Source: Chenopodium formosanum
Lineage: Eukaryota > Streptophyta > Magnoliopsida > Caryophyllales > Amaranthaceae
Reading direction: 5' to 3'
DNA: 64,000 nucleotides
Assembly: GCA_024500155.1 (NCBI GenBank)
Contig: CM044867.1
Coordinates: 12,475,632 to 12,539,631, forward strand
Under the pieces are notes generated by a model, which did not search any database, was not told where the DNA came from, and saw only the letters and a program-made list of their open reading frames with translations. Positions within the stretch are counted from its first letter, which is position 1. The number at the start of each line of letters is the position of its first letter. Below are positions 24,662 through 38,232 of the stretch, one piece after another. Position numbers and translations under genes: made by a program.

Positions 24662-24739
24662 ATTTCTATTAAGACGCCCAAGATCTGTCTTTGTTAGCAG
24701 CAACTAACAAAGACAGATCTTGGGCGTCTTAATAGAAAT
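24662..24739. repeat. Perfect 36-bp inverted repeat with 6-nt loop
   Basis: Left arm 24662-24697 and right arm 24704-24739 are exact reverse complements (AAGACGCCCAAGATCTGTC against GACAGATCTTGGGCGTCTT), with loop CAGCAA. It is not followed by a T run and the arms are mixed in base composition, so it is not a simple terminator or an AT artefact. Confidence 0.9.
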
Positions 24740-27397
24740 TTTGTGTCCACTTTTCTATTACAGTTTATGAAATGAAAAGATGTTATATTTTTTGTTTGTG
24801 CTTTTGTTCAACCACATTGTGATTTAATTTAGTTGGAGTTGTGATGTAATCCCAATTTCTGGTGTTGCTTGCATTAAGAGTTTAAAGACCGATCTATCGT
24901 ATACAAGTTTCTTGAGGTCCTGTCATGCTGTCTACTCGATGTTGTGGATAGACATAGAAACCCGAGGGTAAAATCTGATGCGTATAGTATGTGTTTTTTT
25001 ATTTGAAATTTTGTGGTTTGTGTGATTTATCGAGTGGTTTAAATGTCAACATCATGGGTTGGTTTAGATTTTAATGGCATGGGAAGAACTAGGTGGAAGA
25101 GAGTAAACTTTGTAGATAAGAAAAATTCATGTTCTCTAGAATTTTGCACAGGATTTTGTAGAGAGTATACAAGTGAAAAACTAGAGGAGAAATTGAGTGG
25201 GTGAGTGTGGGACCCAACTCAAAAGGATGAATAAAGAGAAATTAAAAATTAAAAAAAAAATCATTAATTAGCAAGAAATGGAGTACAAACATACAACAGC
25301 CCACCACTCACCACTGAAACCAAAGGATACTATCAATATCTCCTATTAATCTATTAATAAACTATATATTCAGCAGCTCCCCAGCTTTAAGGATTGGTGG
25401 AAACAAAGGACTCTCCATCAGTTTAGGTACTAAAACGATCAGACTGTGTCTACTCATTTACGAGCAAGTTTCTCATTTGATCAGTACATTTCGTATTTCT
25501 GTTTTTGAATAGCATAAAATTGCCTCATTGAAGCTTTTGGTGTAGAGTATACCTTTAGCTGTTATTTATTTATTTATTTTTTTTTAATTTTTGTTTTTAT
25601 TTTAATTGCTTAAGCATACTTGATTTCTTGCATCTAAAAGCTTAATTTTTTTTGAAGCAAAAAACGAAAGCTTAATTAGAATGGTAAATATCAACCAACT
25701 TAATTATAGGGAAATTGCTCTTTTTAATTATACAACCCCACTCACAAAACATTCTTTCCTACTTTTCTTGCATGAATCCCATTAACAAGTGACAACCCTA
25801 TCTTTCTTAGATTTTCTTACGAATGACCACTTTTAACTACTGAAGACTCCTTTTTTTTTCTTCTTTTGGCCATAGACTTCTAAAAAGGTTTGAAAAAAGT
25901 GAAATTTGGAAAATTGTGGATAAATTTAGAGAGATGGAATGGAATAAAAATTAGCAAGGTGTAAGAAAAAGGCAGATTAAGTACAGTGAATAGAAAGGTT
26001 AGTTATTGTAGGGTAAGTGAGGTACATTAGAATTTAGAACTGGGTAAGAGATAAAAACAAAAACAGCAACTCTAAACAGATAGTGGGTAGACCAAAACAA
26101 AAAAAATCAAACGGAGGCAGCAAGACGAGATGGTGATAAGCTTTTGTGCGCATTAGCATTTAGGTGGTGTATGAGTTAACTGATAACGAAAATGACTTAA
26201 AACCTGAATATATGAGGCAGTGAATTGTTATGTAAGAACGTAACTGAAAATCTCATTGCTAGAACCATGTACTGTGCATGAAAGGTACAATATGTACTTT
26301 ATTGTGCAATTTGCTACCCATCTATATTTCATGCCTAAGACTACTTAACTCTATCTAGAATCCAATGACCATAGGACCCCACCTGTATCTTATCCTTGCA
26401 ATCCTTATCCATTTCCTGCTGTAAGGCCTGTAACAAGATGACTTGCCAAGGATGTGGATCTCAGGGGTTGTTTGGACTTTGGAAGGTGGTTATTCTTGCC
26501 ATCTTATCCTTGAACTTGTCTGCGTCTTGTGTTTTCAGAATGAATGTTTCTTCTTACGAAGGGTTGGTCTTAGGTTGCCTTTCAAGAAAGATGACAGCAA
26601 AGTCAATCATAGAACATCACTTGCTAGGAAGTTTGTGTTTGGAGTTGGAGTGAACAATTTAATTTTCATCCACAAAGCTCTTGCCATAGTGTATAAGAGT
26701 ACTGTAGAAAGACTTGATGTGCTCAAGTTAGTGAGGTGTTTCCCCTGCTCTTAAAGAGATTTAATGAGATGGAATGCGCAACTTCAAAACAAATTATTTT
26801 CTTATAAATCGTTCCTTGCTGTAGTGATCTGAGAATTCATCTCGATAAAACTATCTCATTCTAGGTAACTTTTTTCTGTCTGATTATTGACGGAGTTCTT
26901 TTGTGGTACCAGCGCTGCAGATTGATGCCCTATGCTTTATCCTGGATGCTGCTGCTGTGATATAGAAGATTCTCACAGGTAGCAGAGTAACCTTTATGTA
27001 ACTTTCTGTTATTATTCCTATATTGGAGAGTTTTATGGTTATAGTTTATTTATAGAGATTGGCAGTAAATAAATACACTCCTCAGGTATACAGGAGATTT
27101 TTTCAGTTACTCTTGTTTGATTGATTGAAAAAATTATGTAGCACTGATATTGCAATAACTTATTTCTGGCCGGATATATAGTTTAATTAATGATTATTAC
27201 TTCACATAATTTGAACCCCTCCCAACAAAAATGCCAACCTTCTCTAGATATCTCTTTTTTTTTTTTTGTTTTTTTTTTTTTTTGTTTTTTTTTTTTTTGT
27301 TTTTTTTTTTGTTTTGTGCCATGTGATCATATCATATTCCCTCCCATTCTATATTATGGTTACACTTGTTTTTCACTCACTGTATTTTTAAAATTAT
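24740..27397. other. Spacer downstream of ILP1, no gene recognised
   Basis: AT-rich sequence without a recognisable coding exon, LTR or TIR. A moderately GC-rich part at 26390-26700 has short open frames but matches nothing I know. A block at 26905-26985 resembles a spliced 3'UTR exon (acceptor GGTACCAG) but this is weak. A T/G-interrupted T tract occupies 27252-27315. Confidence 0.35.
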
Positions 27398-28173
27398 GAA
27401 ATTTAGGAAATTTTGACATTTGCTACCATCTAAAATGCCTCGCTTCAGATTTGCTACCTATTTAAAAATTATTTTTACTTTGCTACCACCTAAATCAGAG
27501 TTTGTTAAAAATCACTATCACTTGTCTTACACCATTATTATTTCTGTTACCACCACCCAACCACCGTCCAGTCACCATTCCTTCCCACCCACCAGCTTCC
27601 CAACCCACCGCCATTGTTCAACATCAAACCCACCGCCCATGACTCCAACCACTCAGCCTGTCGGCGTCGGCGTCGCGTTCCCAGCCCCCTCCCCTCTAAA
27701 ACCCATCCTAGCCTCGATCTCAGCCCCTCTCTCCCCTCGAAAACCCATCCCAGCCCCCATCCTTTTTCTGGCCGCGTCGGCTTTCCTAATCCCCCATTCC
27801 GACCACTAATCAGCCACCAACACCAGATTTTTGGCCAACAAAACCCAATTAAAACCCAAATTTGAATTACTCAATTAAACCCCAAATTAGCATACCCAAG
27901 ATTCCAAGAATCCGCCGGTTAATTCAATGAGGGAAGGTAAGCAATTCATGTCGCGCGAAGGAGTTCCCTGCCACCTAAAACCACCATAAGCGCAACCCTA
28001 AAACTCGTTTAGGGTGGTTTCGAGCTGGTGGGGTAGGGTTAGGGTGTCGGTTTTTAAGTGGGGGGTTGCGGTTGGCGCCGGCCGTCGTTTTGGTCGTCGG
28101 TCGCTGGCATGGGGAGGGAGGCTAATGGCAGAAGCAAGGTGTTTTGGTGGCTGGTTTTTGTTTTTTTTTTTTT

Positions 28174-28204
<31 letters not shown>

Positions 28205-28795
28205 TTGTGTTTTTTGTGTTTTTTGTTTTTTTTTTTGTTTTTGTTTTGTTTTTTTTTTTTTTTTTAGAATAAACTTAACGGAATCCGTTAAGTGGTACTC
28301 CCTCCGTTCCCTAATGTTTTTTACGTTTGGAATTATGCGTGGTATTTAAGAAATTGTGTAAAGTTGAGGTCTATTGGAATATTTCAATGATTGAAAGTAC
28401 AATTTTATTGAAAAATACAATGTTGAGCATGTGGGGTGAAGAAATTAGAGGAGAGAGGAGAGAGAAAGTAATAATAAGTGTTGAAAAACTATTAAACTAG
28501 TACAAAAGTACAATAGTACATGGATAAGTAAGGACTTTTGAGTAAAACAAATGTAAAACAAGGGTAATTTAGTCCAAAATTTATGACCAAAATAGGAAAG
28601 ATACTAAATGTAAAGAATAAAAAGGAACACCTTAAAAGGAAACGTAAAAAACATTTAGGAACGGAGGGAGTAGTGATTTTTAACAAACTCTGATTTAGGT
28701 GTTAGCAAAGTAAATTTTTTTTAAAAAAAATAGGTATCAAATCTGAAACGAGGCGTTTTAGGTGGCAGCAAATGTCAAAATTTCCTAAAATTTAA
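27398..28795. mobile_element. About 1.4-kb TIR element (Mutator-like) carrying GC-rich fragments
   Basis: Ends are inverted copies of about 115 bp: TTAGGAAATTTTGACATTTGCT and then GCTACCACCTAAATCAGAG on the left; CTCTGATTTAGGTGTTAGC and then AGCAAATGTCAAAATTTCC on the right. Inside are GC-rich blocks (27540-27830, rich in CCCACC, and 27950-28140, rich in GGTGG) resembling captured 5' gene ends, then an impure T/G tract (28157-28264). Open frames over these blocks are low-complexity and I do not call them genes. A Stowaway MITE lies in the right arm. Confidence 0.6.
28298..28670. mobile_element. Stowaway MITE with TA target duplication
   Basis: It begins CTCCCTCCGTTCCCTAATG and ends TTTAGGAACGGAGGGAG, flanked by TA on both sides (28296-28297 and 28671-28672). 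TIRs extend for about 35 bp (TTTTTTACGTTT against AAACGTAAAAAA). It is inserted just inside the right arm of the 27398-28795 element. Confidence 0.9.
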
Positions 28796-30389
<1,594 letters not shown>

Positions 30390-30415
30390 CTAGTTAATGA
30401 CCGAGCCATGTTCGG
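30390..30415 (-). mobile_element. Helitron 3' terminus (minus strand)
   Basis: On the minus strand a short hairpin (CCGAACATGGCTCGG, 30415-30401) is followed by seven bases and CTAG, then T, which is the Helitron 3' end pattern (hairpin, then CTRR inserted before T). The body would extend to the right; its 5' TC end was not located. Confidence 0.55.
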
Positions 30416-32385
30416 ATTTTTCAAAATATATAGTTAGATTATATTTATGCATAATATGTTAACTGCATTTTGTACGTTGGTTTACTTAGTTTTTTTTTTT
30501 ATTTTTATTTTCTATTTAGTCAAATTGAACATAGGATTATGTATGTTAAAATTGAAATTTTCTAGCTTATCTTTTACCCTGATAAAATTAACTTTTAGTT
30601 ATTGATTGCTTTTATATTTCAAGCTTTATGACTAACTTGAAATTATTTATTTTTTAATGAAAAAAAATGTTTTTAGCGGGAAATTTTTTTATGTAGTGTT
30701 GACATGTGTAATCTAAGAATATTCATGGTGATTCTTTTAGTATACTATATAGATGTTCATTATTTGGATACCTTATGTTCATCGAATGTTTTGAAATAGT
30801 ACTAATGTTCATAAAATATAGGAAAATTTGTCAAAATAAGCCAACCTTTATGCGATTAGCTCAAAATAAGTCAACCTTTCATTTAAATAAGAACAAGTTA
30901 ATTTTAAAGGGTTTTTTTTTTCTTTAGATAGGTCAAGTGACGTACAGCCTACCAAACAGGTCATTTTTTCTTGTACTAGTACTTTTAATTAAAAGTTATT
31001 AATTTAAATTAAACTCTAAAAACTACTGTATTTTTATTTACAGAACAAACGATTGACCCCACTACAAACCATTCCCACATCCCACGCTCGTCGTCAACTA
31101 TCATTGCACGGACCACCTCCCTCACACCTATCCATTCTTTCTCTACCTTCCCAGCGCCACCCCTCCCCACCCTTGACCCCCTTCGATTTCCTTCCATTAA
31201 TGCCGGCGACCTCCTTTCTCCCCCACCTGAACCTTTTCTCTTCCCCGTCCAAAAACGTCAACCTTTGTTTTAAAATAAATATCAAATATGACACATGTTC
31301 TAAAATGCATATGTTCTTATTTTTTATGCATAATATGTTCACTTTCTGAAATATATATGTTCACTTTCAGAGAACTAGTGCATATATTCATATTTTGAAT
31401 GCTTATCTTCACTTTCTTAAATGCATATGCTCACATTTTTGTAATGCATATGTCCACTTTCTAAAATGCATATGTTTAATAAATTGGCAGTTAATGTGAA
31501 TCAAAATCAGATATTAAATTATAATTGAGGATAAATTGTAATAGTTGGGTACAATTAAGGGAATTAGGCATTTAAGAGAGATTTTTAAAAATAAAAAATT
31601 TAATTTTAATTGGAAATTTCAAAACTAAAGTCAAAGACTTAATTTTGGAGAAGAAAGAATCTGAAGAGTTTTGATATGGTTTTGGAAATGGTGGCCTTGT
31701 TTTACGAGAATATGATAAAGATGAAATATTTACTTTATTTTTAGGAAAAATTGCTCACAATAATCCGAACTTTTCCTCATTCGCTGAAAATAATCCCAAC
31801 TTTGAGTTATTTTTTAATAACCCGAACATTAACGTCAATTTGCTTCCAGCGGTCTCAAGCTAAGTGACCGGTAACCTGATAAATAGGTAAAAAAAATTGG
31901 TATAATGTCAAAAATTTAAAATTAAATTAAAATTAAATTAAATTAATTATAAAAAATTAAAAAATACACAAACAAACCCAAACCAGCCCCCCTCAGCCTG
32001 CCGGCCACCCCCTCCACTTCCCTCTCCCCCAAACAAAAACTAATCCAACTAATTAACAACAAAACTCCAAAATTAGCATAAAAAACAACGGGTGTTGTTT
32101 AACGCCGCTCGCAAATTACATACTAACGCTCCCATTTTTATAAGAAATTTCCTTTTTTACCCCTAGCATATAAAGATGGAGTTTCTACTCAACGAGTCAC
32201 ATATTTCACTCTCTAACCTCATTCACTCTCATTTTAAATCTCTAAAAAATATTAAGTAAAATAATGAAAAAAAGAGCACAACATTGATCACAACAACAAT
32301 AAAAGTACTAATACTAATTACTCAATTAATCACAAAATTAATAATAATCATAATATAATAATAATAATAATAATAATACAAAGAT
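30416..32385. other. Repeat-derived spacer with a minisatellite and GC-rich island
   Basis: At about 31290-31480 the words AAATGCATATGTTCAC and ATGTTCACTTTC recur about six times at 25-35-bp steps. 31050-31250 is a C-rich block like the inserts of the TIR elements described here. 30835-30905 (GTCAAAATAAGCCAACC, AAAATAAGTCAACC) and 31740-31860 (AATAATCCGAAC, AATAATCCCAAC) look like subterminal repeats of Mutator-like elements. 32100-32260 is an inverted relative of 11920-12060. (ATA)n lies at 32355-32378. No gene. Confidence 0.45.
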
Positions 32386-33735
32386 TGTAACACCCCAATA
32401 ATTCTACCTTTTCCAAACTACTTACTTTAAATAAAATAGTGGAGAACTATTGACATGTTACCGCCACGTGTTAAAACGTTGAAGCTTTATCAAAGTATCG
32501 CAGCGGAAAAAAAAAAAAACTCAAGTATTTAAAATAACATAGTTTAGAAAACGAATAAGTCAAAACTTACAAATTGGAACCATATAAAGGCCTTATTAAA
32601 ACCAAACCAATATTCAAAATCCCAAAACATAAACGAAATAGCAAAGCATAAATAAGTTCAACACAAGAATCGAATACTCTCAATCACACCAATCCCTTGA
32701 CAATGTGTATGTCAAACCCCCGAACTTCACATCATCAAGCTAACCTGTACGATACTGCTCCCCAATAATACAATTTAATAATTGGATCATCACAGGGTCA
32801 TTGAAAGGCGAAGACCATGACCAAAAGAAAGACACACACAAAAGCACGCAATCAACAAAGCTGAGTACATACAAGCTACAACGTACAAAACCTAGCATGC
32901 TCAATTAATTAAAGTAAATAAACACACAACGTGAATTCAATAATCAAGACTCCACACTTAAACAATTCAATTGACTCAACATACTTATTAATTCCAAACA
33001 CCTGACTCTATATTTAATTTAATTAATTTAGTTTGGAGTAAGGAATAGACGAGGTTGTCCAATCCACCAAATCATTTTGGTCCCAAATGACCATTTGAAA
33101 TAAAAGTTTAGCGCGATGTAACAATGGGTGCGACTCCATTCTCACAAAGTTAGTCTAGGATCTCATCTAACTTTCACTATAAAATAAAATGTAAATACCA
33201 AAAGAGAAGAGGACATGTTGATCAAACAAGCCTCGAAAAGCCACGGGCTACCACCGTGTACCCCAACCCATAATTGTCAATACTTTAAAAGTGCACGCTT
33301 TTCAGAGTTTTATTGCTCATCCATGTTTCACTTTACGTGATTACAATTTTAATTAATATCTGACACATTCAAGTAGACCATACGTAACAATCATACATCA
33401 ATGCACTTTTAATCTTATTTAGGATAATGGTGATCACATAACAAATTGACCTTTAATTCCATTAAACTTCCAAATTATCCAAAATTGTTGAACATAGTCA
33501 ACCCAACTAGCCATTTCGGCTTAATCCACCTTTACTCAACATACTAATAAGTCATGATTGAGTAGTAAATAAATAAATAAATAACCTTGTGAATAACTAA
33601 TAAATTCATTCCACTTAAAACATTCAATTCCAATCCTTTAATAATCCAAATGTGGTTAACAAACCAATCCAATAAAGTATGTTTGTATCAACATTCCATA
33701 CAAACAATTAACTCATGAAGGGAGTAAATAAATAA
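32386..33735 (-). mobile_element. Partial LTR of chromovirus type, minus orientation
   Basis: It begins TGTAACACCCC, the reverse complement of the GGGGTGTTACA end of the other LTRs here. Nearby GTTACCGCCACGTG and CGCAGCGGAAA are the reverse complements of words near the 3' ends of the LTRs at 1743-5677 and 34279-37149. Only about 1.35 kb is recognisable before the (TA)n tract at 33739; the far end and TSD were not found. Confidence 0.6.

Positions 33736-33738
<3 letters not shown>

Positions 33739-33806
<68 letters not shown>
33739..33806. repeat. AT microsatellite
   Basis: A (TA)n run of about 68 bp followed by (CA)n, directly left of a truncated integrase. The word AAGGGAGTAA occurs on both sides of the tract (about 33717 and 33847), hinting at microhomology at this junction. 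Confidence 0.95.
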
Positions 33807-33818
<12 letters not shown>

Positions 33819-33840
33819 TAAATAAAGAAAAAAAAAATCT

Positions 33841-34257
33841 CCGATTAAGGGAGTAATGAGGTTCGGGAAGAGAGGAAAGCTAAGCCCGATATACATTAAA
33901 CCGTACGAGATCATCCAAAAGGTGGAAAAAGTAGCATACAAGTTGGATTTGCCTAACGAGCTAGATAGAGTTCACAATGTGTTCCATGTGAGCCAAATTC
34001 GGAAATACATACCAGATGTTTCCCATGTTTTACAGCTTAAAACTATCAAGATGGACGAGAACTTGACTTATGAGGAAAGGCCTGTGAAGATTTTAGATAG
34101 TAAGGTGAGAAGCACCAGGAACAAGGATGTTAAAATAGTAAAGGTTCTATGGTCAAACCATAAAACCGAGGAAGCTACTTGGGAACCCGAAGCAGATATG
34201 AAGAAAAGATATCCAGAGTTGTTTTATGAGGTTAGTAGTCGAGTTACGGGGGCGTAA
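33841..34257 (+). pseudogene. Chromovirus integrase C-terminus with chromodomain, 5'-truncated
   Basis: The frame runs from about 33844 to TAA at 34255-34257. VMRFGKRGKLSP and IKPYEIIQKVEKVAYKLDLP are the integrase C-terminal (GPF/Y-type) module, VFHVSQIRKY is the usual boundary, and VKIVKVLWSNHKTEEATWEPEADM is a chromodomain-like tail that in this lineage directs insertion to heterochromatin. Everything upstream (gag, protease, RT, RNase H, integrase core) is missing and the break lies at a microsatellite. The matching LTR begins 22 bp downstream. Confidence 0.85.
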
Positions 34258-34712
34258 CTCTTTTTAAGGGGGGTAGAATGCGATAGAGTTTCGCGCTTTT
34301 GCCCATTTTGGTTAGTTTTGGGTCATTCTGAGTCGCTATGTGTTGCGTTTGAGTCATAGTTTGAGTCATCTTGAGTCATTAAAAGTTGTGCATGAGTCAA
34401 TTTATATTAACTTGAATTATTTAACCAACTTTTTACTCATATTTTTAAGTCGTTTAATAATTATTAAATATGGGTTTTCCCGATATATTTTATCATACAA
34501 AATATTTATATGATTATTTTATATATCTATATTTTATGATGATTTTAATTATACAAGCCAAGTCAAAAATTTGTCGTACCCAAATCAAATTTTCAACCGT
34601 TAATAAATTATACCCGATTCGAACAACATAGTACAAAATTCGCCATTTCAATTCATATATTAGTACACTAGTACTACACAAAATTTGTACATCGATTGCT
34701 AGCATACTACTT

Positions 34713-35247
<535 letters not shown>

Positions 35248-35554
35248 AATGATAAGTATAAAAAATCAATTAGAGCATGTCGGCAAGAGGAGGAAAACCC
35301 ACCCACTTGCCCACTTGCTTCCTCCATTAATGGTGAAGGGTGAAATAGTGTCAAGAATGCTTTATAAATAGCCATACACATGGCTACTTCACTCTATCTT
35401 CTTCTCTAAAATCCTCTTCATACTTCTTCCTCCAACTAGCTTCTCCCCTCTACACCACCCTCCCATAGTCGTGCACCACCAGTCGGCGACCCACCGACCA
35501 CCACAAGAGCAGCCCCCTCCTTCCTTGTATTGCACCGTAAGCCATACACTTCTT

Positions 35555-35601
35555 TCTCTAGTACTACTACTACTTCTTCTTCTTCTACTTCTTCTTATTA
35601 C

Positions 35602-35650
<49 letters not shown>

Positions 35651-35750
35651 TTTATTATTGTTATTATTATTATTATTATTATTACTACTACTATCATTAT
35701 CATAGTTGTTGTTGTTGTTGTTGTAAGTATTGTAGTTGTTGTTGTTGATA
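35555..35750. repeat. Trinucleotide tracts (ACT/TTC/TTA/TTG)
   Basis: Successive ACT, TCT, TTA and TGT/TTG trinucleotide runs inside the LTR, just downstream of its TATA box. Related diverged runs continue to about 35960. Confidence 0.95.
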
Positions 35751-37149
35751 TTTTGCTACTATTATTACTACCTACGTACTACCTTAGTACTCCTACTCTA
35801 TACTACTAGACCACTACTACTCACTACTACTTAAGAAAGTAGTACCACTATATTGTAGTTGTTGCTGCTGAGTTGCTACTACTACAATTACCACCATCAT
35901 ACTATTACTTACCTATGTATCACTACTACTCCTCATATTATTATTAGTAGTATAATTTTTATTATTATAATTACGGATAGTTAAAGATTATTTTATAAAT
36001 ACAAGTGTTAATTTTAAAAGGGTTATGATAATAAATTGGTTATGCACAACTAGTCAAAGTCGGTATTTTAAGTCATCATGTCTATGGGTTGAAAAGTATT
36101 TGATTAGGATTATTGGTTTGTTATAGGAGGAATTTCGGGTTCGAAATTAGGAGCTCCGTAATTGTGTACAAAGATCGAGGTACGTACACGTGGCTAGATC
36201 GTTATAAAGTGACTTTTATAAAACGTGATTTACATGTTAAGTGATTTCGAACCATGCTAAATAATTGTGAAATATATTTCGGTGAAACATGTTTTAATTG
36301 TTTAATCTCAAATGTTTAAATATTTTATGTGGTTGATTATAAACTTGTATTGATATTCAAATTGTTTAAAAAGGAAGATTTTATTGTTTAAATTATCCCG
36401 ATTATGGGATATTGGAAAGTTTATTTATCAGGATTTATTCCTTGGATCTTTGGATTTTTAACTCCCACTATGCGGAGTAAGTTGAAGACTATGGACTTTG
36501 TATGACCTAGTCTTTCCCCTTGATAGCACTATGTAAAGGAGTTACTAGCTTGGGGGGTGTGCACACTTAGGTGGTAAAATGATTTACGAAAATGAGGATT
36601 GATCCTCCCTATTCGAAATTATCTTTGGAAAGTTGGTTGTTTCGAAAATTGGTTCTTTTGACAAGTTTTTATACATGAATTTCTATTCATGAATGGTTTG
36701 GGTAAATAATGATTTATTAAAGTTAAATCTCTTCGAAAGTATATTTAATTAATTAATTAAATTGATTTCACATGACTAGCATTTGTATGTACTTAGCATT
36801 TTGGCTAGTACGTATTTGTTTTGTTTTGTTTTGGCTTGGCCCTACTTATCATTTTGATAAGTAGATAGGTGGTGGCGATCGTACAACATGAACTATGTGC
36901 TGCATTGGGAACAATGGACGGTGATCACCTAGTTTAACTTAATAAACATAGCATTAGTAGTATAGTTACTTTGAAAGTGTATCAAACTATTATTACTACT
37001 ATTATTATCATTAATGAAAGTTAATTACTATTTTCCGCTGCAAAACTCTGTTAAGCCTTACGTAATCACGTGGCGGTAATACTCCTATGATTACTCCCTA
37101 AAGTTGGATTACTATTGTTAATATTATAGAGTAATTTGGGGGTGTTACA

Positions 37150-38141
37150 CTTTTACACCCAAAATCATTCTCTCTCTCTCTCATATTCTAAGCGTTAAAC
37201 CTATATTCTTAAACCCTATTCTTCACTTAAGCACTTCAAGCAGTCCATATAACACCCGAGGTTCCGTCCTTAAACCAAGGCGTGAAAGGTACAAATAACT
37301 GAGGGTTTGGACCAAATCAACTCTACTTTTATTTAATTTAATTTTTATTTGATTTATTTTTTATTGAAGTTACTAACAATCTATTCATGATGTAGCAATT
37401 GAAAGGAACACGCACAATGTGAGTAATTGATTAATTTAATTACTTATTTTATTTTATATTAATTGCTAGTATCATGATTATTTTTTTATTTGATTTGGAC
37501 TAACGCTATTATTGTTGAATTGCTTCCAATATTGATGTTTATTCTATTATTATTTTTTATCACCATATTGCATGTTAAACGGAATATGTAATTGAAATCA
37601 CGACTAAAAAGATAATTGGACGACCGGTTTAGGTTCCTTTAATCTTTTTGTTAATCACAGTGATCACAAATATTTTAGAATAATGTGTTGCATTAATATT
37701 CAACCAATTTAGCTTAATAATAGTTTGGAGCGAATTGAATATTTTGTTTGTATGCCTTTGAGATCACATGAATGCTTTTCACTATAAGAATCGAGTAGAG
37801 GCCAATACGGGCGAATGTGACTCCATGACTCACTTCGTACCAACATCCCCGATTCTCCTTTCGTGGTTCCGAACCATATGGAGTTAGTAATCTCATGGAT
37901 TATGAATGGGGTGTAACCTTCACGGGTCAATCGTTATTGCCTATCGTTGTCCCTTATTCGTGGTTGCCTTATAATGATCCGTGAACGGTTTACAAGTTCC
38001 TTAAAAACTTGTTGGCGGCTCCCTACTTTCCTTGTCCCTAATCGTAATGTCAATTCCCACTTCCTAAAAGTGCCAAGCATATTCTCACATGCTTTAACGT
38101 ACGAGGCGCACTTCAAACGACGCCTACAATAATATATGTAC

Positions 38142-38200
<59 letters not shown>

Positions 38201-38232
38201 GTAATTATAATAACAATAATAATAAAAATATG
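37150..38232 (+). mobile_element. Tat-type LTR U5 fragment, copy 1
   Basis: 37480-38110 aligns with 39010-39600 over about 600 bp (for example CGTGGTTCCGAACCATAT, AGTTCCTTAAAA, CTTGTTGGC). The same order of words occurs, more diverged and inverted, at 49150-49560 in the Tat LTR, so these are LTR/leader pieces of Tat-lineage elements. It ends in a (TAA)n run (38139-38225). No coding sequence. Confidence 0.6.

Noticed and set aside
24662..24739. Intrinsic (bacterial-type) terminator
   Set aside because: The hairpin is far longer than such terminators, has no U-tract and the DNA is a plant nuclear genome.
26396..26754. Plus-strand frames of 85-103 codons with several Cys
   Set aside because: Overlapping frames without splice context, repeats or a recognisable family; left as unclassified spacer.
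27420..28349. Pro-rich and Phe-rich frames in the 27-28-kb element
   Set aside because: C-rich and T/G tracts produce them; the frame is not kept between the GC-rich blocks and no domain is visible.
35389..35809. Open frames of poly-Ile, poly-Leu or poly-Tyr
   Set aside because: They come from TTA/TTG/TTC trinucleotide tracts inside an LTR.
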